Of a stretch of DNA of 64,000 nt, positions 51,153 to 58,219 are shown piece after piece (within the stretch, counting starts at the first letter, position 1; the number at the start of each line of letters is the position of its first letter). Source of the stretch: CALVGQ01 sp964368495 (GTDB lineage: Bacteria; Bacillota_I; Bacilli_A; Erysipelotrichales; Erysipelotrichaceae). Location: contig CAYJAJ010000004.1 in the NCBI GenBank assembly GCA_964368495.1, positions 1 through 64,000 of the forward strand, in the 5' to 3' direction. Both the position numbers and the translations under genes were made by a program. Below the pieces are notes generated by a model. The model was given only the letters and a program-made list of their open reading frames with translations. It was not told the DNA's origin and did not search any database.

Positions 51153-51584
51153 ATGATAGGAATTATTGTAACAGGTCATGGGAATTTTGCTACAGGACTA
51201 ACGAGTTCTGTTCAACTAATTGCAGGTAATCCAGAACATTACGTTGCCGTTGACTTTCTTGAATCAAATTCATCAGAGGATTTAGCAAATAAAATAAATG
51301 AAGCAATTGATAGTCTAAGTGATTGCGATGGGATTTTAATTTTTTCAGATTTATTAGGAGGAAGCCCTTTTAAAACTGCAGTAGAAATTAAAATGGCACG
51401 CAAAGAAAAAATTGAAGTATTAAGTGGAACAAACTTAGGTATGATTATTGAAAGTTCAATGGCGAGAAACTTTATCGAAGATGTAACTACTTTAGCGAAT
51501 AGCACTGTTAGTACAGGTAAAGATCAAGTATACTGTTATGAATTTACTGCAAGAAAAGCAGATGAATCAGAAGATGGAATTTAA
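51153..51584 (+). CDS. PTS mannose-family IIA component (AgaF-like)
   Basis: A 143-residue phosphocarrier of the mannose family with the phosphorylated histidine in MIGIIVTGHGNFATG (His9). FSDLLGGSPFKTAVEIKM and LSGTNLGMIIES are typical; length equals AgaF-type IIA proteins. It is co-transcribed with agaS. Its IIB, IIC and IID partners are most likely those at 53170-55291, which lack a IIA of their own and are separated from it by an AraC gene on the other strand. ATG 51153 follows AAAGGAG by 10 bases; an upstream in-frame GTG at 51132 would put the box inside the gene. Confidence 0.92.
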   Translation: MIGIIVTGHGNFATGLTSSVQLIAGNPEHYVAVDFLESNSSEDLANKINEAIDSLSDCDGILIFSDLLGGSPFKTAVEIKMARKEKIEVLSGTNLGMIIESSMARNFIEDVTTLANSTVSTGKDQVYCYEFTARKADESEDGI

Positions 51585-51610
51585 TTAACAAAAAAATGAA
51601 ATTATATTAA

Positions 51611-51637
51611 AAAAAAGTAGAATGATCTACTTTTTTA
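51611..51637. terminator. Bidirectional terminator between IIA and araC-type gene
   Basis: AAAAAAGTAGA (51611-51621) and TCTACTTTTTT (51626-51636) form a perfect 11-bp stem with an ATGA loop. The A- and T-tracts allow termination in both directions for the convergent genes. Confidence 0.88.
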
Positions 51638-51644
51638 TTTAAGT

Positions 51645-52814
51645 TTATGCATTATAGATTGATTTTGCATATTCTGTAGGTGTTATTGAATATCTTTGTG
51701 TGAACTTCCTTGAAAAATAATGAATTGAATTAAATCCAAGCATTAAGGCAATTTCACTTATCGTATATTTAGACTCTTTAATTAGAAGCTTGCTTTTTGA
51801 TAACTTTAATTCATTGATAAAACTTTTTGGGGAGACTGATAAATTTTCTTTAAATAAGTTTTGAAGTGTCGAGCGACTTATTGAAAATTTAAAACATATT
51901 TCTTCTATTGTAATTGGTTCGTAAATTTGCTTTGTAATGTATGTCATTATTTCATTAAGTAATTCGTTTTCAAAGTGTTGTTGGATAGGAGTACTTACAC
52001 GAGCTGGTTTACATTTTAAAGTTGATTGAAGTAGATGTGCAATTAATAGCTGAAACGTCGAAATCACAAGTTCTTTTTGATACGGGTGTTGTGATGATGT
52101 TTCTTTTATAAAATTATTCAATATGGCTATTATATCTTTTTGGGCTTTAAATACTTTATTCAATAAGGGAGATGCATCTTCAATGTTCATGCTAAACATT
52201 ACTGTTAGATAGCTACATGCAGCTTGATGAGGTATTTTATGCTTATGGAATTGATTTGGGCCAAAAATTATAATGTCATAAGGTTCTAATGTATATTCTT
52301 TATTATTAACACAAACATCAAACGAACCATTATCTATATACGTTAGTTCATAATGGTTATGTGACTCTCCTACAAAAGAGTAGCCAACGCTTTTTACTGA
52401 ATAATAGTAAGCGAATATTTCATTAATGATTACTGAAGAACAAATTTTTTCATAAGAAAAAGGTTTTTTTAATGAAATTGAATTAAATTTAGAGCTTTTT
52501 GCAGTAAAATAACTAAGTTTAACATCTTCAGTTAAAGGAATTATATTAAAGTAAATACCCTGTTTAATAGCGATATTTCGGTGAATTACATATTTATCAA
52601 ATTCTTCTATATTCTCTGAGTTACTTACATAAAGCATTGCTATACCGTCGTGAACAGTAATAAAAGTCTCATCATCATTAATAAATAAAGAATTAAATTC
52701 CTTGCTATGAAGAGTTACTGTTCTTTTAGTGAGCAAGTGATTGTTTTCGAAATTTCTTTCAGTACATATTCGACCATATTTTAAAAAATACAAAGATGTT
52801 GTTTTATTATACAT
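51645..52814 (-). CDS. AraC-family regulator with N-terminal cupin-like domain
   Basis: A 389-residue regulator. The middle (about 135-230) is a cupin-type sugar-sensing domain (GESHNHYELTYIDNGSFDVCVNNKEYTLEPYDIIIFGPNQFHKH, a typical HxxxE and PxxxHxxH-like pattern, quoted here as short parts of one segment). The C-terminal ~100 residues are a double helix-turn-helix: ITIEEICFKFSISRSTLQNLF and SEIALMLGFNSIHYFSRKF. The first 130 residues are unlike standard AraC regulators and could be an extra sensing part. It lies between the agaS-IIA unit and the divergent IIB-IIC-IID operon, so both are likely targets. The start has GAGGTG and an extended -10 upstream on the minus strand. Confidence 0.9.
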   Translation of the reverse strand: MYNKTTSLYFLKYGRICTERNFENNHLLTKRTVTLHSKEFNSLFINDDETFITVHDGIAMLYVSNSENIEEFDKYVIHRNIAIKQGIYFNIIPLTEDVKLSYFTAKSSKFNSISLKKPFSYEKICSSVIINEIFAYYYSVKSVGYSFVGESHNHYELTYIDNGSFDVCVNNKEYTLEPYDIIIFGPNQFHKHKIPHQAACSYLTVMFSMNIEDASPLLNKVFKAQKDIIAILNNFIKETSSQHPYQKELVISTFQLLIAHLLQSTLKCKPARVSTPIQQHFENELLNEIMTYITKQIYEPITIEEICFKFSISRSTLQNLFKENLSVSPKSFINELKLSKSKLLIKESKYTISEIALMLGFNSIHYFSRKFTQRYSITPTEYAKSIYNA

Positions 52815-52831
52815 ATGTTCACCTCAGAAGT

Positions 52832-52840
52832 ATTATACCA
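52832..52840 (-). promoter_or_regulatory. Extended -10 promoter of the araC-type gene
   Basis: On the minus strand TGGTATAAT (52840-52832) lies 17 bases before the ATG. No good -35 is visible, as is common for extended -10 promoters. Confidence 0.55.
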
Positions 52841-53025
52841 AATATTCGCTAAGGGTGGGATATTTTCTAAAATAATACAATTAATGCATTTATTATTATA
52901 AATTGTATGGAAATGGAATATTTATAAAGAAAATTTTATTCTATTTTCAATTTTATTTTTATAAGAATGGGCAAAGATAAGTCATATCATTTTGTGAATT
53001 TTTGGACATAAGAGGCTACAAATTG
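52841..53025. other. AT-rich part of the 355-base araC-PTS intergenic region
   Basis: The region 52815-53169 has no gene. Apart from the araC promoter, the CRP-like box (53026-53041), the cre-like site (53082-53096) and a -10 box, I see only AT-rich sequence. A second TGTGA half-site lies at 52993-52997. Confidence 0.5.
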
Positions 53026-53041
53026 TGTGATTCTAGTCACA
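53026..53041. promoter_or_regulatory. CRP/FNR-type palindrome upstream of the second PTS operon
   Basis: TGTGATTCTAGTCACA is a perfect TGTGA-N6-TCACA repeat, the core recognised by CRP/FNR-family regulators. A gene of that family is not in the window. Confidence 0.55.
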
Positions 53042-53081
53042 AAATGTTGAAAAAAACAAAATCATAACCGAAAAGTACAAA

Positions 53082-53096
53082 ATGTAAGCGCCTAAA
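53082..53096 (+). promoter_or_regulatory. Cre-like (CcpA) site upstream of the second PTS operon
   Basis: ATGTAAGCGCCTAAA agrees with WTGNAANCGNWNNCW at 13 of 15 positions, with a perfect left half. It is 39 bases upstream of a TATAAT box at 53135-53140, for which I see no good -35. Confidence 0.5.
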
Positions 53097-53169
53097 TGTT
53101 ATATACTTAATGTATAGAAATTGTATATTTCGCATATAATTTCTCAACAATATGGGGAGGAGGCTGTTT

Positions 53170-53646
53170 ATGCCTAACATTGTTTTAACACGTATTGATA
53201 ATCGTCTTATTCATGGACAAGTTGCAACTCAATGGTGTAGTAGCATCGGTGCAAATTTAATTCTTGTTGCACATGATGGTGTTGCTGCAGATGAGTTTCG
53301 CCAGGGTTTAATGGATATGGCTGCACCTAGCTATGCCCAAACTCGTTATTGGACAGTGGAAAAAACGATTAACACGATTCACAAAGCTTCAGATGCTCAA
53401 AAAATCTTTATTGTTTGTGAAACACCTTCAGATGTACTTCGCTTAGTTGAAGGTGGTGTGCCTATTAAAAAAGTAAATATTGGAAATATGCACATGGCTG
53501 AAGGAAAACGACAAGTAGCTGGAGTTGTTTGTGTTGACGATACAGATGTTGCAGCATTTAAAAAATTAGTTGATTTGGGTGTTGAATTAGAAATTAGAAA
53601 AACACCATCTGAAGCAGCGGAAGATTCACAAAAATTATTTAAATAA
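53170..53646 (+). CDS. PTS mannose-family IIB component (AgaV-like)
   Basis: A 158-residue IIB protein with the phosphorylated histidine in LTRIDNRLIHGQVATQW (about His14). VEGGVPIKKVNIGNMHMAEGKRQ is typical of the GalNAc/galactosamine subgroup of IIB proteins (AgaV/AgaB). ATG 53170 lies 9 bases after GGGGAGGAGG; the ATG at 53152 precedes and overlaps that box. It is the first gene of a IIB-IIC-IID operon with no IIA; the AgaF-like IIA at 51153 is the natural donor. Catabolite and AraC control are suggested by sites upstream. Confidence 0.93.
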   Translation: MPNIVLTRIDNRLIHGQVATQWCSSIGANLILVAHDGVAADEFRQGLMDMAAPSYAQTRYWTVEKTINTIHKASDAQKIFIVCETPSDVLRLVEGGVPIKKVNIGNMHMAEGKRQVAGVVCVDDTDVAAFKKLVDLGVELEIRKTPSEAAEDSQKLFK

Positions 53647-53664
53647 AATTGAAAGGGGTATTAT

Positions 53665-54471
53665 ATGGTTGATTTTAGTATTATTCAAATCGCACTAGTC
53701 GGTGTAATCGGCTTTATCGGTGGGATTGATCAATTTAGTTTCTTAGAATCACTATATCGTCCAATAGTTTTAGGACCAATTGTTGGTGCTGTACTAGGAG
53801 ATGTTGACACTGGGTTAAAAATTGGTGCAAGTTATGAATTATTAATGGTTGGTAACATGCCAATTGGTGGAGCTCAACCACCAAATGCTGTATTAGGGGG
53901 AATTATGGCGGTTGTATTCGCAATTTCACTTGGTACAACAGATTTTGAAGCAGCACTTGCATTAGCAGTTCCATTTGGTTTATTAGGAAAAATGGCTGTT
54001 GATATTTGGTTTACAGTTTCTACTCCAGCAATGGCTAGAGCTGATAAATTTGCACAACAAGGTGATGCTAAAGGTATTGAACGATTAAATATTTTCTTAG
54101 TAGTGGGTATTGGTTGCTTATTTGGTATCTTAGCAATGATCGGTACTGCTGCAGGTTCTGCAGTAGGTCAAGCCATGACTGAAGTTGTGCCTCAATGGGT
54201 ATGGAACGGTCTTGGAGCTGCTGGTGGTATGATGCGTTTTGTCGGGTTCGCAGTTCTTATGAAAGTTATGATTTCTGGGGAATTCTGGACAGTTTTACTT
54301 GCTGGTTTTGCATTAGCAACAGTGGTAGACAAAGCAATGGGTACAGGAGCTTATACTCTTGTAATCTTAGCTATCGTCGGTGCAGCAGTTGCTTACTATG
54401 ACTATCAATTAAATATCAAATTTAAAGCAAATGCGTCTGCGGCAAAGGAGGACTATAGTGATGGCATCTAA
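53665..54471 (+). CDS. PTS mannose-family IIC component (AgaW/AgaC-like)
   Basis: A 268-residue membrane protein with about seven hydrophobic segments. GFIGGIDQFSFLESLYRPIVLGPIVGAVLGD, ASYELLMVGNMPIGGAQPPNAVLGG and the GMMRFVGFAVLMKVM segment match the IIC-Man family. With IID at 54461 it forms the transport channel. It follows IIB after 18 bases with AAAGGGG. Its 3' end overlaps the IID start by 11 bases. Confidence 0.94.
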   Translation: MVDFSIIQIALVGVIGFIGGIDQFSFLESLYRPIVLGPIVGAVLGDVDTGLKIGASYELLMVGNMPIGGAQPPNAVLGGIMAVVFAISLGTTDFEAALALAVPFGLLGKMAVDIWFTVSTPAMARADKFAQQGDAKGIERLNIFLVVGIGCLFGILAMIGTAAGSAVGQAMTEVVPQWVWNGLGAAGGMMRFVGFAVLMKVMISGEFWTVLLAGFALATVVDKAMGTGAYTLVILAIVGAAVAYYDYQLNIKFKANASAAKEDYSDGI

Positions 54472-55291
54472 TATGGCACATTCTTATTCAAATACAACTC
54501 CTGCAGCTACTCTTGATAAACAAACTTTAAATAAAATGGTTTGGCGTTCACTGTTCTTACAAATGTCATTCAACTTTGAACGTATGCAAGCAGCTGGATG
54601 GTTATATGGTATTTTACCTGGATTACAAAAAATCCATACTGAAAAAGAAGATTTATCAATTTCAATGCAACATAATCTTGAGTTCTTTAATACTCACCCA
54701 TTCTTAGTAACATTTGTTATGGGGATTGTTCTTTCTTTAGAACAACAAAAAGCTGATATAGCAACAATTCGTGCAGTACGTGTTGCTGCTATGGGTCCTT
54801 TAGGTGGCATTGGGGATGCAATTTTCTGGTTAACACTAGTTCCAATTTCTGCTGGTATTGCAGCTAATTTCTCTTTAGATGGAAGCTTCTTAGGACCAGT
54901 TATTTTCCTTGTAATGTTCAACGGTGTTCAGTTCGGAGTTCGTTTCGGCTTAATGCATTGGTCATATAAATTAGGAAGTCAAGCAATTGCAGTTTTAACT
55001 AAAAATGCAAAAGAGTTTACTCATGCTGCATCTTTATTAGGGGTATTTGTTGTTGGAGCACTTATTTCAAATATGGGTGGAACTACGGTAAATTTAACTA
55101 TTCCTAATGGTGAATCTCCAATTGTTATCCAAACTGTATTAGATAGTATTTTCCCTAAATTAATTCCATTAGGATTAACAATGGCAATGTATTATCTAAT
55201 TGCTAAAAAAGGTGTTTCAGTTGTTAAATGTATTATACTACTGATTGTTGTTGGTCTACTTGGAGCACTTCCATTTGTTGGATTATTCTAA
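54461..55291 (+). CDS. PTS mannose-family IID component (AgaE/AgaD-like)
   Basis: A 276-residue protein with the IID signatures MVWRSLFLQMSFNFERMQAAGWLYGILPGL, LEFFNTHPF, AAMGPLGGIGDAIFWLTLVP and C-terminal helices. ATG 54461 lies 9 bases after AAAGGAGG, inside the 3' end of IIC in a different frame, so translation is coupled. It ends the PTS operon and is followed by a terminator. Residues differ enough from the IID at 40998 to suggest a different sugar. Confidence 0.94.
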   Translation: MASNMAHSYSNTTPAATLDKQTLNKMVWRSLFLQMSFNFERMQAAGWLYGILPGLQKIHTEKEDLSISMQHNLEFFNTHPFLVTFVMGIVLSLEQQKADIATIRAVRVAAMGPLGGIGDAIFWLTLVPISAGIAANFSLDGSFLGPVIFLVMFNGVQFGVRFGLMHWSYKLGSQAIAVLTKNAKEFTHAASLLGVFVVGALISNMGGTTVNLTIPNGESPIVIQTVLDSIFPKLIPLGLTMAMYYLIAKKGVSVVKCIILLIVVGLLGALPFVGLF

Positions 55292-55318
55292 TTAGTAGAA
55301 ACGAAACTTCCCTATATT

Positions 55319-55345
55319 AAGCAGTAGTGCGTGCTACTGCTTTTC
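55319..55345 (+). terminator. Rho-independent terminator after the second PTS operon
   Basis: AAGCAGTAG (55319-55327) and CTACTGCTT (55334-55342) form a 9-bp stem with a TGCGTG loop; the T-run is short (four T). Confidence 0.8.
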
Positions 55346-55394
55346 GATTATAATTATGTAATAAAAAAACTTACTAATGTGGAGGACATGAAAT

Positions 55395-56087
55395 ATGGAA
55401 CAAACTATTCCAACAATAGTACTAACTATAGTTTTTGTAGCAATCTTATTTCTTTATCAATATTTCCAACAGAAATTTATTAGAGGTACGATGGCTTTGC
55501 TGTATCAAGGTAATAACCCTAAAGAGTACCTTAATCAGCTAAATTCTTTTCTTGGGAAAATATTTATATCTTCTAAAAACAGAATTTATTTGAGTATAGA
55601 TGCTTACTTGGTTTCAAAAGATTACGTTAAATTAGAGGAGTTATTTACGATACTAAGTGCAAAACGTTTAAGTTACGGTAAGAGAATATCATTGTATCAA
55701 AAACAAATAACTTACTTTGTTGAAGTTAAAAAGTACGATGAAGCAATTGTTGCTTATGAAAAATTTATTGCTGAAGCTTCAAAAATTAATGATAAAAAAT
55801 TAATTCAAACCGCTTCAGAATTAGAACTTATAATGAATGTTTATGTGTATCATCATTTAGGAACTATTGAAAATTTAATTGAATTGTCAAAGACATTAGA
55901 TAAGGGAATGCAACTTGGAATATATTATTATAGAATTGCTGTAGGCTATTATTATAATAATCAGTTGGATGAATGTAAGGTGTATCTGAAGTTGGCTGAG
56001 AAGAACTTTAGAGATTCACCGTTAGAAAAAGTAGTGAAAAAGTTATTAAAAGATGATTTAAAGCGAATTGAGGATTTGATTATGTAA
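55395..56087 (+). CDS. Hypothetical membrane-anchored, TPR-like helical protein
   Basis: A 230-residue protein with one N-terminal membrane helix (about 5-25, IVLTIVFVAILFLYQYF) and a cytoplasmic, all-helical remainder rich in Tyr, Leu and Lys. Paired amphipathic helices such as KYDEAIVAYEKFIAEA and NNQLDECKVYLKLAEKNF look like tetratricopeptide repeats (about three to four). I do not recognise a family. It is the only non-sugar gene near this end of the island, lies between the PTS operon and the convergent aldolase gene, and has a GGAGG box. It may act as a scaffold at the membrane; no function is claimed. Confidence 0.75.
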   Translation: MEQTIPTIVLTIVFVAILFLYQYFQQKFIRGTMALLYQGNNPKEYLNQLNSFLGKIFISSKNRIYLSIDAYLVSKDYVKLEELFTILSAKRLSYGKRISLYQKQITYFVEVKKYDEAIVAYEKFIAEASKINDKKLIQTASELELIMNVYVYHHLGTIENLIELSKTLDKGMQLGIYYYRIAVGYYYNNQLDECKVYLKLAEKNFRDSPLEKVVKKLLKDDLKRIEDLIM

Positions 56088-56091
56088 AATT

Positions 56092-56131
56092 AAAGATGTT
56101 TAAGTACATTGTACTTAAACATCTTTTTTAT
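56092..56131. terminator. Long terminator between TPR-like gene and gatZ-type gene
   Basis: AAAGATGTTTAAGTAC (56092-56107) and its perfect 16-base complement (56111-56126) with an ATT loop, followed by T. The unusually long stem serves the plus-strand gene and could also act on convergent transcription. Confidence 0.9.
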
Positions 56132-56157
56132 AATATTTTAATATAAAAATTAAAGTA

Positions 56158-57465
56158 TTATTTTATTAACTGCTGGTTAGTGGCAAATAAATAATCATCG
56201 ATTGTGTTAATAATTCGATCCTTAATTAATGCTTCAGGATTTGAGTCTAATTCATGATTGCGTATCTTTGTGTACTGAATTGGCATATACTGAGATAACA
56301 ATGAGTTAGGAATCGTTATAGAATTAAGATTATCAATTAATTTTTGAAGTGCAAATACAACTTCTGGTTTTGTCCAATAATATCTGCTACGATCACTAAA
56401 TGAGTACTTTCTAGCAAATGCCTGTTTATTTTCATCACCATGATAATGTTTAGTCCAATATTTAGGTTCTTTTACCATTTCAGAGTCTAGCACATCGATG
56501 ATATTGCTTCTATTTTTGTCGAAGAGTTCGTCTTCAATCTTAGCTAATGAATAGATAGCTTCACGCATTGAGAAAGTTAGTCCTGGGCCTACTTTAAGTA
56601 TAGCAACACCGTCTTCAACAAGTTGTTTTAATTTATCGCGAGTTTGATAATCAGTTGAATGCCCTTCAAACACTAGGTTATCATAGTCTTTTATTGATTT
56701 GGTCAGTTCTATTGCTTTGTTTCGTTCATATTCAACACAACCATCATCTTTTTCTTCCAACCCCGGCTGTACAACAACGGCAATGACATAATTCCAAGCA
56801 TCTTTTACACCTGCATCGCTAAATGCTTTTTCGAATGCCGATAAAGTTGATTTGAAGTCTTCGACTTTTGTTACTTGAACTGAGTCTGCGTTGTTAGTAG
56901 AACCACCAGGAATTGGCACTTCTGAACCCACAATATAGATAGGGTGGAGTGTGTTAGGGAATTCTTTTTGTCGTTCTTTAAATGCCTTTTCACAAGCAAA
57001 GGCAAGGCGGGCACCACGTTTTGCGATTATTTCATCGCTTAAGCGAACGTCTTTTGCATCATCATTTAATTTCATACTGGTATCTAAATGAATTTTAGTG
57101 AAACCAGCTAAGACATAGGCATACACTAAATCTTCCGCTAATTTCATAGCTTCTTCTTCGCTTTTATTGCTAAAAGTTAATGGGCCTAAATGATCACCAC
57201 CTAAAATAATATTGTCCATTGGATAATTTATTTCACTTGCGATATCTTGTGTAAATTTGTAGAAGTCTTTTGGAGTCATTTGTGTGTAGCCACCAAATTG
57301 GTCAACTTGATTACTTGTAGCTTCAATAAGGACAATGGAGTTAGTTTGTTTAGCTCGTTCAATACAAGCTTGTAAAACTAGCTTGTTAGCGCTACATGCT
57401 GAATAAATACCAACAGGTTTACCTTGTTTTTGTAATTGTATTAACTTTTGTAATGGATGTTCCAT
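56158..57465 (-). CDS. D-tagatose-1,6-bisphosphate aldolase subunit GatZ/KbaZ
   Basis: A 435-residue protein of the GatZ/KbaZ family: GKPVGIYSACSANKLVLQACIERA, IEATSNQVDQFGGYTQMTP, ILGGDHLGPL, IHLDTSM and FEGHSTDYQT are characteristic. In enterics this subunit stabilises the catalytic GatY/KbaY aldolase, which splits tagatose-1,6-bisphosphate to DHAP and glyceraldehyde-3-phosphate. No GatY/KbaY is in the window, so it may be elsewhere or this protein may work alone. It is the last step of the GalNAc route started by AgaS. Minus-strand start with AAAGGAG; transcribed alone, convergent with the TPR-like gene. Confidence 0.92.
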   Translation of the reverse strand: MEHPLQKLIQLQKQGKPVGIYSACSANKLVLQACIERAKQTNSIVLIEATSNQVDQFGGYTQMTPKDFYKFTQDIASEINYPMDNIILGGDHLGPLTFSNKSEEEAMKLAEDLVYAYVLAGFTKIHLDTSMKLNDDAKDVRLSDEIIAKRGARLAFACEKAFKERQKEFPNTLHPIYIVGSEVPIPGGSTNNADSVQVTKVEDFKSTLSAFEKAFSDAGVKDAWNYVIAVVVQPGLEEKDDGCVEYERNKAIELTKSIKDYDNLVFEGHSTDYQTRDKLKQLVEDGVAILKVGPGLTFSMREAIYSLAKIEDELFDKNRSNIIDVLDSEMVKEPKYWTKHYHGDENKQAFARKYSFSDRSRYYWTKPEVVFALQKLIDNLNSITIPNSLLSQYMPIQYTKIRNHELDSNPEALIKDRIINTIDDYLFATNQQLIK

Positions 57466-57588
57466 AAGTGATCTCCTTTAATAATTACTTATATTTTATC
57501 ACTTATATTCAAGATTATGTTATGAATAATACTAATTTTTTTGCATTTTTTAGTTTTAGTGTTAAAAGTCAAGTTCAATAAAATGAAT

Positions 57589-57617
57589 TTGGCATCAAAT
57601 AAAATAAATGATATAAT
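57589..57617 (+). promoter_or_regulatory. Sigma-A promoter of the small membrane-protein gene
   Basis: TTGGCA (57589-57594), a 17-base spacer and TATAAT (57612-57617), 26 bases before the ATG at 57643. Confidence 0.8.
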
Positions 57618-57642
57618 TTTAATAATATGGAGGGGTTTTGAA

Positions 57643-58152
57643 ATGAATAACAATGGATTTGTAGGGATGAATATTTATACTGATAAGTATAACCGTAGTA
57701 TATATTATAATGTTTTTGATAAAAAAGGATATATTATTACTGAAAAAAATTATAAAGCATATGCATATTTGCAAAATAGATATTTAATCACTATTGCTGT
57801 GACTATTATTTCATCTATTTTTATTAGTGATTATTTAATTAACATCTTAATTGGAGCTATTGCCTTGGTAGTTTTAGAGTTGTATTTCAGATTTAAGGTA
57901 TTGCCTAATTGTGTTATTTTAGATAAATTTGTTCCGCTTAAAGAGAACAAATCTCGAAATAGATTAAAAGAAACTAGTAAAGATAAAATGGTTATACGTT
58001 CAATTGCATATATTGCACTAGCTATTTTATTAGTTTTAAATGCTTTTGAACAAGGCTTTGAAGGATTATTTTTTGTTGCTAGTGTGGGTGCTGCTATTGT
58101 TATAGCTGTATTAGCGGTAGTTTCTTTTCCATTTAGTATTTTTAAAAAGTAG
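57643..58152 (+). CDS. Hypothetical membrane protein (4 TM)
   Basis: A 169-residue protein. After a polar N-terminal stretch of about 45 residues (NNNGFVGMNIYTDKYNRSIYYNVFDKKGY) it has two pairs of membrane helices separated by a basic loop (KENKSRNRLKETSKDK). I do not recognise the family. The start ATG 57643 follows GGAGGGG by 7 bases; an in-frame ATG at 57541 is upstream of both promoter and ribosome binding site and is rejected. It sits at the right end of the island just before recJ, roughly where Bacillus has yrvC/yrvD, but it does not resemble them in an obvious way. Confidence 0.72.
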   Translation: MNNNGFVGMNIYTDKYNRSIYYNVFDKKGYIITEKNYKAYAYLQNRYLITIAVTIISSIFISDYLINILIGAIALVVLELYFRFKVLPNCVILDKFVPLKENKSRNRLKETSKDKMVIRSIAYIALAILLVLNAFEQGFEGLFFVASVGAAIVIAVLAVVSFPFSIFKK

Positions 58153-58219
58153 TTAAATAAGTGTTTTATATAGCATTGAAATAGAATAAGGACACATTCA
58201 ATTAGGAAGTAGTGGATAT

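Noticed and set aside
52981..53030. Sigma-54 (-24/-12) promoter for the second PTS operon, as in LevR-controlled mannose PTS
   Set aside because: The best candidate, TTGGACATAAGAGGC, has wrong GG-to-GC spacing and poor -12 and -24 matches, and no LevR-type activator is encoded nearby.
37982..58150. Mobile genetic element (ICE, prophage or transposon) carrying the sugar genes
   Set aside because: No integrase, transposase, phage gene, tRNA target or flanking direct repeats could be seen.
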